Part shown: one piece after another, positions 1-5,835 of the stretch
How the letters are laid out: each line of letters begins with the position of its first letter
Position numbering within the stretch: position 1 is the first letter of the stretch
NCBI GenBank assembly: GCA_016210285.1
Contig: JACQUN010000194.1
Coordinates: 1-23,622 of the forward strand
Length of the DNA stretch: 23,622 bases
Reading direction: 5' to 3'
Origin: Chloroflexota bacterium
GTDB lineage: Bacteria > Chloroflexota > Dehalococcoidia > UBA1127 > JACQUN01
The notes under the pieces: generated by a model
The model's database searches: none
What the model was told of the DNA's origin: nothing
What the model saw: the letters and a program-made list of their open reading frames with translations, nothing else
Position numbers and translations under genes: made by a program

Positions 1-1039
1 CGGCATGGCGGTAGGGCTCCATCCGCTCCAGCAGGCCGTCCCGCTCCAGCTCCTCCACGATGGCCTTGCGGCAGGCGTAGCGCTCCATCCCCTGGTAGGG
101 GCCGGCCTCCCCGCTCATGGTGCCGTCGGGGTTGATGGCGGTGAGCACGCCCAGGTCGTGTCGCTGCCCCACCTCGAAGTCCACGGGGTCGTGGCCTGGG
201 GTGATCTTCAGTGCCCCGGTCCCGAAGGCCGGGTCCACCGCCTCATCAGCGATGACGGGGATGGGGCGCTTCAGCACAGGCAACAGCACTGTTTTGCCCA
301 CCCAGCCCTGATAGCGGCTGTCCGCGGGGTTCACCGCCACGGCAGTATCGCCCAGGAGGGTCTCCGGGCGGGTGGTGGCCACCGTGACGTGGCCCTGGCC
401 GTCGGCACGAGGGTAGCGGATGTAGTACAGGTGACCCTGGGTGTCCTGGTGCTCCACCTCCAGGTCGGAGAGGGCGGTCATGCAGCGAGGACACCAGTTG
501 ATGATGCGCTCGCCCCGGTAGATGAGGCCCTTCCGGTACAGTTTGACGAAGGTGTGGCGCACCGCCTTGCTGGGGCCCGGGTCCAGGGTGAAGCGCCTGC
601 GGGTCCAGTCGCAGGAGGCCCCCAGCCGCTTGTGCTGCTCGTCAATGATATGGCCGTACTTGCCCACCCACTCCCACACGCGCCGAACGAACTCCTCCCG
701 ACCGAGCTGGTGGCGGGTAACGCCTTCCCTGGCCAGCTCCCGCTCCACCACCACCTGGGTGGCGATGCCCGCGTGGTCGGCGCCAGGGAGCCACAGGGCA
801 GCTTTCCCCAGCATCCGCTGCCAGCGGGTCATGATGTCCTCAATGGTGGCGGTAAGGGCATGCCCCAAGTGGAGCTGCCCCGTGACGTTGGGCGGCGGCA
901 TGATGATAGCGAAGGGCTGGCGCGCCGGGTCTATCTGAGGGGTGAAGTAACCCCCAGCGAGCCAGAAGTCGTAGAGCCGCTGCTCCACCTGCCCCGGCTC
1001 GTAGGCTGCGGGGAGACGTCGGGTATCCGCAGGCTCCAT
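1..1039 (-). CDS. valS: Valyl-tRNA synthetase, N-terminal part (runs off the window)
   Basis: Class I aminoacyl-tRNA synthetase that charges tRNA-Val in the cytoplasm. About 346 codons are present; the 3' part, including the KMSKS motif, lies beyond position 1. I translated the minus strand by eye from an ATG at 1039. The segment PPPNVTGQLHLGHAL at residues 48-62 is the ValRS form of the HIGH signature (H57, H60). It is followed by ADHAGIATQ and, near residue 220, by TTRPETLLGDTAVAVNP, the start of the CP1 editing domain that hydrolyses mischarged Thr-tRNA. INWCPRC is also typical. A GAGGAGAGG ribosome site lies just before the ATG. The leader is about 160 nt from a good promoter. The family match is unambiguous; IleRS and LeuRS do not fit this HIGH context as well. 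Confidence 0.96.
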   Translation of the reverse strand, partial: MEPADTRRLPAAYEPGQVEQRLYDFWLAGGYFTPQIDPARQPFAIIMPPPNVTGQLHLGHALTATIEDIMTRWQRMLGKAALWLPGADHAGIATQVVVERELAREGVTRHQLGREEFVRRVWEWVGKYGHIIDEQHKRLGASCDWTRRRFTLDPGPSKAVRHTFVKLYRKGLIYRGERIINWCPRCMTALSDLEVEHQDTQGHLYYIRYPRADGQGHVTVATTRPETLLGDTAVAVNPADSRYQGWVGKTVLLPVLKRPIPVIADEAVDPAFGTGALKITPGHDPVDFEVGQRHDLGVLTAINPDGTMSGEAGPYQGMERYACRKAIVEELERDGLLERMEPYRHA

Positions 1040-1203
1040 GCACCTCTCCTCATCGTTCGCTTTGTGTCGTGCCCCACCCGTGGCTGGGCACTGGTGCGGG
1101 ATTAGGCATTGGAAGTCGTATGCTCTCCATTTGGAATCGGTGCGGTTACCAGTTCACCCTGCGCCTTCGTGGGCACTGGTGCGCGCCACGCATTCGTTAT
1201 CCT

Positions 1204-1231
1204 ATTCTACACGCTCGTGCAGACGCTTCAA
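1204..1231 (-). promoter_or_regulatory. Predicted sigma-70 promoter of valS
   Basis: On the minus strand, -35 TTGAAG (1226-1231) and -10 TAGAAT (1204-1209) are separated by 16 nt. Transcription would start near 1197 and leave a leader of about 158 nt before the valS ATG. The leader carries two copies of CGCACCAGTGCCC on the minus strand (1171-1183 and 1086-1098). Confidence 0.55.
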
Positions 1232-1263
1232 AGGGGAGCTCCCCAGGGCAAAGGCCCTTCGTC

Positions 1264-1294
1264 CAGGGTGATGGCCCGACTGGTCATCACCCTG
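1264..1294. other. Strong 13-bp hairpin between divergent valS and NIPSNAP promoters
   Basis: CAGGGTGATGGCC (1264-1276) pairs with GGTCATCACCCTG (1282-1294) around a CGACT loop; 12 pairs are Watson-Crick and one is G-U. No T tract follows on either strand, so it is not a classical terminator. It sits upstream of both promoters, beside the palindrome GGGGAGCTCCCC and a GGGC/GCCC mini-hairpin. It could be an operator or a REP-like remnant. Apart from this and the promoters, the 1040-1395 gap holds nothing I recognise. Confidence 0.5.
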
Positions 1295-1303
1295 ATTCAG
1301 GCG

Positions 1304-1332
1304 TTGGCACCCCGGCTCCTTTCTGATACACT
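1304..1332 (+). promoter_or_regulatory. Predicted sigma-70 promoter of the NIPSNAP-Ldh operon
   Basis: -35 TTGGCA (1304-1309) and -10 TACACT (1327-1332) are separated by 17 nt. This predicts a start near 1339 and a 57-nt leader before the GTG at 1396. Confidence 0.55.
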
Positions 1333-1395
1333 GGCCCCAACACCCGCGAGACGGCCCCGTTCAGCGCTGCAACCTGCGCTCCAAAGGAGGGAAGC

Positions 1396-2010
1396 GTGAT
1401 CTACGAGATGCGTACCTACACCCTCAAGCCCGGCGCCCTCGCCGACTTCGAGGCCCGGTTTGGCGAGGGGCTTCCTTACCGCGAGAGGTATTCTCGGCTG
1501 GGCGCCTTCTGGCACACGGAGATCGGCCCGCTCAACCAGGTCATCCACGTCTGGCCCTACGAGAGCCTGGAGCAGCGCACCGCGCTTCGGGCTGCCGCAG
1601 CCAAAGACCCCCACTGGCCCCCCAGGGTGCACGACCTGGTGGTCGCCCAGGAGTCGGAGATCCTGCTCCCCGCCCCCTTCATGCGCCCGCTGGAGCCCCG
1701 GCAGATGGGGCCCCTCTACGAGATGCGCACCTACACCTACCAGCCTGGCGCCATCCCCGAGGTCTTGAAGCTCTGGGGCGAGGCCATCCCCTACCGCGAG
1801 CAGCACTCGCCCCTGGCCGCGTGCTGGTACACGGAGCTGGGCGTCCTGAACAAGTTCATCCACGTCTGGCCCTACAAGGACTTCGCAGAGCGCGTCCGTA
1901 TCCGTGAGGAGGCAACCAAGGGCGGCCACTGGCCAGCGCCAACCCGCCAGTGGATCGTGCGCCAGGAGAACAAGCTCCTGTTCCCGGCGCCCTTCTCACC
2001 CCTGAGGTAG
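1396..2010 (+). CDS. Tandem NIPSNAP-domain protein
   Basis: 204 aa, starting at GTG 1396 with AGGAGG five nucleotides upstream. The protein is two tandem copies of the same ~100-residue ferredoxin-like alpha/beta module. MIYEMRTYTLKPGALADFE opens the first and LYEMRTYTYQPGAIPEVLK opens the second (about residue 107). Each has a matching HVWPY and ends in an LLxPAPF segment. This is the NIPSNAP family (dimeric alpha-beta barrel fold). Bacterial members are often found beside catabolic enzymes, but their biochemical role is mostly unknown. The Ldh2/MDH2 oxidoreductase begins 15 nt downstream, so the two are probably co-transcribed and functionally linked. Domain assignment is firm; function is open. 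Confidence 0.9.
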   Translation: MIYEMRTYTLKPGALADFEARFGEGLPYRERYSRLGAFWHTEIGPLNQVIHVWPYESLEQRTALRAAAAKDPHWPPRVHDLVVAQESEILLPAPFMRPLEPRQMGPLYEMRTYTYQPGAIPEVLKLWGEAIPYREQHSPLAACWYTELGVLNKFIHVWPYKDFAERVRIREEATKGGHWPAPTRQWIVRQENKLLFPAPFSPLR

Positions 2011-2025
2011 CGCGCGAGGGAGACC

Positions 2026-3078
2026 ATGCCAGTTGTCACAGGGGATCTCCTGCACAAGCTTGCAGAGCACCTGCTGCTGGCCGCCGGGGCCAGTCCCGAA
2101 GAGTCGAGAACGGTGGCGGACCACATGGTGGGCGCCAACCTCGCCGGGCATGACTCCCACGGCATCATCCTCCTGCCCACCTACCTGCGCCGCATCAAGG
2201 TTGGCCACATCCGGCCCAGGCTCCCCTTCAAGCTGGTCCGAGAGAGCCCCGCCACGGCCGTCATTGACGGCCAGTGGGGGTTTGGCCAGGTGGTCTCCAC
2301 CCACGCCATGCGCCTGGCCATCGAGAAGGCCAGGGCCCACAACATTGCCGGCGTGACGGTGTTCCACCAGAGCCACGTGGGGCGGCTGGCCGACTACCCC
2401 ATGATGGCGACGAGGGAGGGGATGATCGGCTTTATGACCTGCGACTCGGGCCGTTCCCCAAAGCTGGTAGCGCCCTTCGGTGGGCGGGGGCGACGCCTGG
2501 GCACCAACCCTCTCTGCTTCGCCTTCCCCAGCGACCTGCCTGGGCCAGTGTTCATCGACATGGCGACCAGCGCCGTGGCGGGGGGCAAGCTCACCGTCCA
2601 CCAGGCCCGAGGCCAGCCTGTGCCCCCGGGATGGATCGTGGACAGGGAGGGAAACCCCACCACGAACCCGGCGGACTACTTCGCAGGCGGGGCCATCCTC
2701 CCCGTGGGGGGCGACCAGGGCCACAAGGGCTACGGCCTCTCTTTCGCCGTGGAGACCTTCTCCGGCATCCTCACGGGGCTGGGCTTCGGGCACGACCCCC
2801 AGGGCCCCCACAACGACGGCAGCTTCCTCGCAGCCATCAAGGTGGACGCCTTTCGCCCCCTGCACGAGTTCAAGCGGGAGCTGGGGGAGTTCATTGCGTA
2901 TCTCAAGAACTCGCCCCCTGCCGCCGGTTTCCAGGAGGTGCTGTACCCCGGCGAGCTGGAGTATCGCACGGAGCAGGAGCGCCGACGCGACGGCATCTTC
3001 GTGGAGGACGAGACCTGGGCCGAGCTGCGGCGCCTGGCGCAGGAGCACGGCCTGGAGGCGACCCTGACGCTGCCGTAG
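2026..3078 (+). CDS. Malate/L-lactate dehydrogenase (Ldh2/YlbC/AllD family) oxidoreductase
   Basis: 350 aa, the usual length of the NAD(P)-dependent Ldh2/MDH2 2-hydroxyacid dehydrogenases. These are unrelated to Rossmann-type MDH or LDH and act on malate, lactate, ureidoglycolate or sulfolactate. Signatures seen are GHDSHG (41-46), the FHQSHVGRLADY segment with the likely catalytic His117, RLGTNPLCFAFP, and GDQGHKGYGL, the cofactor-binding motif. A GAGGGAGACC ribosome site precedes ATG 2026. The gene is 15 nt behind the NIPSNAP gene, and no recognisable terminator follows. The exact substrate cannot be read from the sequence. The family's usual SNHFG around the active His appears here as QSHVG, which may mark a divergent subgroup. 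Confidence 0.9.
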   Translation: MPVVTGDLLHKLAEHLLLAAGASPEESRTVADHMVGANLAGHDSHGIILLPTYLRRIKVGHIRPRLPFKLVRESPATAVIDGQWGFGQVVSTHAMRLAIEKARAHNIAGVTVFHQSHVGRLADYPMMATREGMIGFMTCDSGRSPKLVAPFGGRGRRLGTNPLCFAFPSDLPGPVFIDMATSAVAGGKLTVHQARGQPVPPGWIVDREGNPTTNPADYFAGGAILPVGGDQGHKGYGLSFAVETFSGILTGLGFGHDPQGPHNDGSFLAAIKVDAFRPLHEFKRELGEFIAYLKNSPPAAGFQEVLYPGELEYRTEQERRRDGIFVEDETWAELRRLAQEHGLEATLTLP

Positions 3079-3118
3079 GATTCTCTCCTGCGCTCAGAGC
3101 ATTCGGGTTGTTGCATTA

Positions 3119-3200
3119 GTATTGCCCGCTCATGGTTGGCTAAGCGATCCAAGCCCTGCTAGCGGGCGCCCACATAGTACAACTATTGCTGAGCCTGGCC
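3119..3200 (+). repeat. Dispersed ~64-bp repeat, copy A
   Basis: GTATTGC at 3119, CCCTGCTAG at 3154-3162 and CTATTGCTGAG at 3183-3193. The start-to-start distance of the outer boxes is 64 nt. Copies B and C in this window keep the same boxes and nearly the same spacing. The inner block CCGCTCATGGTTGGCTAAGCG (3126-3146) recurs at 19607-19627 with one mismatch. The copy lies in the 375-nt gap after the Ldh gene, upstream of the HAD gene. No protein reading is convincing here. Confidence 0.7.
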
Positions 3201-3215
3201 ATTCTTGACCTTGCC

Positions 3216-3292
3216 TTGTCACCCCAAGTAAAGCGAAGGGTCTCCAAGGAGGTTCTTGACCCCAACCTGTCGGGGCTCAGAATGACACCACG
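3216..3292. repeat. REP/MITE-like remnant
   Basis: The stretch starts with TTGTCACCCCAAG, then AAAGCGAAGGGTCTCC, and ends in GGGGCTCAGAATGACA. Its termini are inverted (TGTCA / TGACA). Short elements with CGAAGGGTCT and CTCAGAATGACA are a familiar intergenic theme in Chloroflexota genomes. I rely on general recognition here; no second full copy is present in this window. Confidence 0.4.
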
Positions 3293-3365
3293 GTCTTGCC
3301 GGCCAGGGACCGCGAGGCCACGCGGTTTCTCAGGGAAGGGACCTGGCAGTTGGTGCATTGGGGAC

Positions 3366-3394
3366 TTGACTTATCAATGCCATGCCGGTACTCT
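3366..3394 (+). promoter_or_regulatory. Predicted promoter of the HAD-like gene
   Basis: -35 TTGACT (3366-3371) and -10 TACTCT (3389-3394) have a 17-nt spacer. The predicted start is near 3401, just before the leader hairpin at 3408-3435. Confidence 0.5.
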
Positions 3395-3407
3395 ACACGC
3401 AAATTTG

Positions 3408-3435
3408 CTGCTAGCGGCGCTATAGTCGCTAGCAG
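3408..3435 (+). promoter_or_regulatory. Leader hairpin built on the repeat core CTGCTAGC
   Basis: CTGCTAGCG (3408-3416) pairs perfectly with CGCTAGCAG (3427-3435), and one C-G and one G-U pair extend the stem inward to a GCTATA loop. The hairpin lies between the predicted transcription start and the GGAGG ribosome site of the HAD gene. Its 8-nt core is the one found in repeat copies A, B and C. It could be an RNA control element or two inverted recombination-site cores. Confidence 0.5.
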
Positions 3436-3453
3436 GGCCCGGAGGTACCGGCG

Positions 3454-3792
3454 ATGCTCTTCTGTTTTGACGTGGATGGGACCCTGGAGCCGGGGCTCGG
3501 GCCTATACCCGTCAGGGCATTGCGGGACCTTGTGGCGCAAGGACATTCCGTGGTCATTGTTTCTCCGTCTTCTCTGCGCCCCAAAGGAGAGGGCTTTCCC
3601 GAGTTCTTGAGCCGCGACAGGCAGAAGAACCTGCTGGACGCGGCGGCGGCCTATTCTCAGCTTCGGCCTGTGTACGTGAGCGACAACGAAGGGGATGACC
3701 AGCTGTGTGAGCAGGTGGGGTTTACCTACGTTGACCCTCGGTACTTTGCCCAGTTCCTGGACAGCCTTTTTCCCGATGGGGCGGGAGTCTAA
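3454..3792 (+). CDS. Small HAD-like phosphatase-fold protein
   Basis: 112 aa from ATG 3454; GGAGG lies eight nucleotides upstream. The N-terminus MLFCFDVDGTLEP carries HAD motif I (DxDGT, D6 and D8). VVIVSPSS (about residues 33-40) fits motif II with its conserved Ser. YVSDNEGDDQLCEQVGFTYVDP near residues 74-95 resembles the motif IV region and the loop after it. The protein is about half the length of typical capped HAD phosphatases and has no cap domain, so the substrate cannot be guessed. Repeat copies A and B bracket the gene, and it has its own promoter. Base composition is somewhat less GC-rich than its neighbours, which fits an acquired gene. Confidence 0.75.
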   Translation: MLFCFDVDGTLEPGLGPIPVRALRDLVAQGHSVVIVSPSSLRPKGEGFPEFLSRDRQKNLLDAAAAYSQLRPVYVSDNEGDDQLCEQVGFTYVDPRYFAQFLDSLFPDGAGV

Positions 3793-3909
3793 AAGGCAGT
3801 TCTCCAAAATCCGGTCTTCCACCTCGGCTTTCAGGCGGGGGCAGAATACCTCCCCAAGGGCGGTGTTCCAGGAAATCTCGGAACAGCCCGGCTTTGTTGA
3901 CACCCCAGC

Positions 3910-4007
3910 CTTTGCCCCGCTCAAGATCCCTAATCTTTCCAATCCCTGCTAGCAGGCTCAAAAATAACGCAGGTATTGCTGAGCTTGTCCTTGCTTAAGC
4001 TCGGCAT
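3910..4007 (+). repeat. Dispersed ~64-bp repeat, copy B, with 3' hairpin
   Basis: TTTGCCCCGCTCA at 3911 aligns with copy A TATTGCCCGCTCA. CCCTGCTAG lies at 3944-3952 inside the palindrome CCTGCTAGCAGG (3945-3956). GTATTGCTGAG lies at 3973-3983. The last box opens a hairpin, GCTGAGCTT pairing with AAGCTCGGC across a 10-nt loop. The HAD gene ends 118 nt upstream. In the 310-nt stretch from 3793 to 4102 this is the only structure I can support. Confidence 0.7.
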
Positions 4008-4102
4008 CTGCATCGCATCTTCTGCCCATTGACGCGTCGGAGCACGATGCCCATAATGGCAGTCCCACTCTGTTTGAGGAGGAGAGAGCGCTGAATAAGG
4101 CG

Positions 4103-4240
4103 ATGATGATGGCAAAGGGCGGCGGTGGTGGAAAGGGTGGAGGTAAGGGGGGAGGCAGTCCCTCCAATCCCAACTGGCCGAGCAGGACGGGCAATCCGTC
4201 AGGAGGGGATAGGGGAAACAACCCCCCGTCAAAGAAGTAG
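4103..4240 (+). CDS. Possible Gly/Lys-rich 45-residue micro-protein
   Basis: Three consecutive ATG codons at 4103-4111 open a 45-codon frame ending in TAG at 4238-4240. Residues 4-17 are a Gly/Lys run (AKGGGGGKGGGKGG), followed by a Pro/Asn/Ser/Gly tail with SNPNWPSRTGNPSGG and a basic PPSKK end. GAGGAGGAGAG lies at 4076-4086, somewhat far from the first ATG (16 nt), so a CTG at 4091 is another possible start. The frame is open upstream to 3983 with no other ATG. The sequence resembles small disordered Gly-rich proteins that annotators call hypothetical; I do not recognise a family. It could be low-complexity non-coding DNA. Confidence 0.35.
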   Translation: MMMAKGGGGGKGGGKGGGSPSNPNWPSRTGNPSGGDRGNNPPSKK

Positions 4241-4496
4241 AGAGGACAAGACATCGGTCGTGGTCGCGGTGTGCGATTAGCAGCGGCGAAGCGTACCCAT
4301 GCGGACTTTGGTTACGCGACTTGTTCCTAGATCTTTGCAAGCTGTTGACGGCCCAGGCGGCTACCGGCATTAGTATTGTCAGGCTGCGTTGCAGGCTGAC
4401 GTTGACCCATCAGAGTGTGGAGGGCGGACGTTGGCCCCTGGGCTTGCTGCGGGGTGAGTCGCACCATGGCGTCGGATGGGCTGCCACACTGGCTAC

Positions 4497-4754
4497 TCAC
4501 TCCTCCTCTTCCTCACCCGCCTCGGTAGCCACAAACCCCAGCCTCTCCAGTTCCTGCTTGAGGATGGGGAGCCACGCCTCAAGGGGTGTGGTAGCAGGGA
4601 CAACGATCTCCACCTCGCCGCCTGGCAGCATACGGACTGCACCAGGGTCCTCCTTGCCCAGCGGGACGCTCACCCTCTCCCGGTGGATGCCCATCGCGTC
4701 GGTAACGGTAAAGATCAGACGCATATCCTCCATTCCAATGACACCCTCGCTCAT
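4497..4754 (-). CDS. Small acidic hypothetical protein
   Basis: 85 aa from ATG 4754, chosen because AGGGGGTG lies just upstream. A GTG at 4784 would add ten residues but has a poorer site. The sequence MSEGVIGMEDMRLIFTVTDA continues into an alternating beta-like segment, then VEIVVPATTPLEAWLPILKQELERLGF (a predicted helix), and ends in the acidic run EAGEEEEE. I recognise no family. It follows the coiled-coil gene (4918-5373) on the same strand with a 163-nt gap, so co-transcription is possible. Coding status rests on the ribosome site and a protein-like composition. Confidence 0.55.
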   Translation of the reverse strand: MSEGVIGMEDMRLIFTVTDAMGIHRERVSVPLGKEDPGAVRMLPGGEVEIVVPATTPLEAWLPILKQELERLGFVATEAGEEEEE

Positions 4755-4917
4755 GTCACACCCCCTGAAAGCCACAACCTCCACCAGCCTATTCCCAGGG
4801 CACTACAGGCACGCAAGAGGCGTCCCCACCCGGGGGTCTTTCAGTTTGGTGATGTTCCCCTTGAAGCACGCAGTTAGGCTGTCTCTGTTCATCCGTTGTC
4901 TGCAACAAGGGGTGAAG

Positions 4918-5373
4918 TCATTCTGTTGGTGTCAGGCGACCTATAGACCGTCCGAACTCATCCTTTAGCACTTTTGGCTGTTGCAGGCGATATTTCCCAG
5001 GTTGAATCTTCTCCCAGCAGTCCATGTTGGTAATTGTGCCGTAGACAATCCAGCCAGCACCTTTCCCCGCCCTGAGTAGCCCAGCAGCTATCAAGGCTTT
5101 CTTGGCTTCCTTGGGAATAAGGATGCCATTGTTCCTCTCCGCCCATTGGATGAGAGCTTGCGCACGCCGCTTTGTAAGACTTAGACCATGCTCCAACAGG
5201 GGGGCTTGGGCGAGGTCCGGTATGCCCATTTCCTTCTTGTGCAGAGTGTAGGTGTGTTGGATGGAATCAATCTCACTCTTTAGCTCCCTCATCTCCTCTT
5301 CCAGCTCCTTCATCCGCTGAAGACGTTTATCAAGCATGTTTTGAAACAGCTCGATGCTACTACTGCCGTTCAT
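4918..5373 (-). CDS. Hypothetical protein with N-terminal coiled coil
   Basis: 151 aa from ATG 5373, with an excellent GAGGAGG site five nucleotides upstream. Residues ~8-48 are heptad-rich and charged (MLDKRLQRMKELEEEMRELK), so a coiled coil is likely. The rest (RRAQALIQWAERNNGILIPKEAKKAL, then WIVYGTITNMDCWEKIQPGKYRLQ) has the helix-helix-strand feel of a winged-helix or similar small alpha/beta domain. That is a guess about fold only. It lies about 80 nt downstream of the tRNA pair on the same strand, so it may be read from the tRNA promoter. I recognise no named family. Its lower GC content suggests an accessory or integrated origin. Confidence 0.7.
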   Translation of the reverse strand: MNGSSSIELFQNMLDKRLQRMKELEEEMRELKSEIDSIQHTYTLHKKEMGIPDLAQAPLLEHGLSLTKRRAQALIQWAERNNGILIPKEAKKALIAAGLLRAGKGAGWIVYGTITNMDCWEKIQPGKYRLQQPKVLKDEFGRSIGRLTPTE

Positions 5374-5451
5374 AGTGTCCTCCTCATGCGCCTATCACAA
5401 CCCATGTGACTTGACAAAAACCCCCAGTGCATTTGCTAACGTAGTACTGAG

Positions 5452-5543
5452 CGGGCAGGGCGGGATTCGAACCCGCGACGGGTAGTGTCGGTACCCGTTC
5501 TGGATTAGGAGTCCAGTGCTATAGACCACTCTGCCACCTGCCC
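5452..5543 (-). tRNA. Class II tRNA, serine-like body with CCU anticodon
   Basis: 92 nt without CCA. The acceptor GGGCAGG pairs with CCTGCCC, extended by C-1:G73. The D region reads GGCAGAGTGGTCTATAGC. The anticodon stem is CTGGA/TCCAG with loop CTCCTAA, giving anticodon CCU. A long variable arm has a 7-bp stem (ACGGGTA/TACCCGT). The T arm is GCGGG-TTCGAAT-CCCGC. A long variable arm, G73 and a GAGTGGT D loop are features of tRNA-Ser, whereas CCU reads the Arg codon AGG. The D stem is weak because position 12 has no good partner. It may be a missense or regulatory tRNA, an odd tRNA-Arg, or a decaying tRNA-Ser. Confidence 0.75.
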
Positions 5544-5551
5544 GACAAAGG

Positions 5552-5622
5552 TGCCCCTGCTGGGACTCGAACCCAGGACACGGCCTCCGCAAAAAGCCAG
5601 TTCGCTATCCGGCGACAGGGGC
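5552..5622 (-). tRNA. Atypical tRNA gene or tRNA-like RNA
   Basis: The T arm CTGGG-TTCGAGT-CCCAG is canonical, and the acceptor GCCCCTG pairs with CAGGGGC. The complementarity continues outward to 10 bp (GGTGCCCCTG / CAGGGGCACC), followed by A and an encoded CC. The rest is odd. The best D stem (TCGC/GCGA) leaves no linker to the acceptor. The anticodon arm folds best as GGCTT-TTTGCGG-AGGCC, which would read UGC, but it lacks the G3:U70 needed by AlaRS. The whole is about 71 nt. It lies 8 nt upstream of the class II tRNA, so they share a transcript. It may be a tRNA-like regulatory RNA, a suppressor or a pseudo-tRNA; the isotype is unassigned. Confidence 0.55.
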
Positions 5623-5636
5623 ACCATACCAAGGTA

Positions 5637-5721
5637 GGGGCGACGATTGCACCCAGCCCGAGGGGGCGCTGCTACACCTCCTCATCAGATGGGCTGTCCT
5701 CGTCAAGGGCATCGTCGCCCC
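5637..5721. repeat. 11-bp inverted repeat in the tRNA leader
   Basis: GGGGCGACGAT (5637-5647) and ATCGTCGCCCC (5711-5721) are perfect inverted arms around 63 nt. The arm sequence resembles GGGGCGAC-ended REP elements common in Chloroflexota. The element fills the region between the predicted tRNA transcription start (~5724) and the first tRNA, so it would fold into the 5' leader of the tRNA precursor. Confidence 0.55.
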
Positions 5722-5730
5722 TCCATGTTT

Positions 5731-5760
5731 TGTATATCACAAAACACACAGGGAATGCAA
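5731..5760 (-). promoter_or_regulatory. Predicted promoter of the tRNA pair
   Basis: On the minus strand, -35 TTGCAT (5755-5760) and -10 TATACA (5731-5736) have an 18-nt spacer. The promoter points to the two tRNA genes and diverges from the ccmE promoter 46 nt away. Confidence 0.5.
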
Positions 5761-5805
5761 GGGAACAGTGCGCAACCGCAAGACCCTGTCCCCACCCGGG
5801 GTGGG

Positions 5806-5835
5806 TTGCAAAGACCCCCTTCGGCAGGCTATAGT
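5806..5835 (+). promoter_or_regulatory. Predicted promoter of ccmE and the MFS gene
   Basis: -35 TTGCAA (5806-5811) and -10 TATAGT (5830-5835) have an 18-nt spacer. The start would be near 5842, giving a leader of about 50 nt before ATG 5892. Confidence 0.55.

Noticed and set aside
5..1105. 366-codon plus-strand open frame
   Set aside because: It is antisense to valS, whose HIGH and editing motifs lie on the minus strand.
1130..1175. Definite T-box riboswitch for valS
   Set aside because: The similarity is short and interrupted, with no stem I or specifier loop, so it is listed only as a speculative finding.
1264..1294. Rho-independent terminator
   Set aside because: The stem is strong but no T tract follows on either strand.
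3277..3942. 221-codon minus-strand frame around the HAD gene
   Set aside because: It is antisense to the HAD gene and repeat region, with no ribosome site or recognised domain; one segment (3793-3930) is protein-like but too short to name.
5395..5592. 65-codon minus-strand frame across the tRNA genes
   Set aside because: It reads through tRNA sequence (FESQQGHL and RVRIPP are translations of T arms and acceptors).
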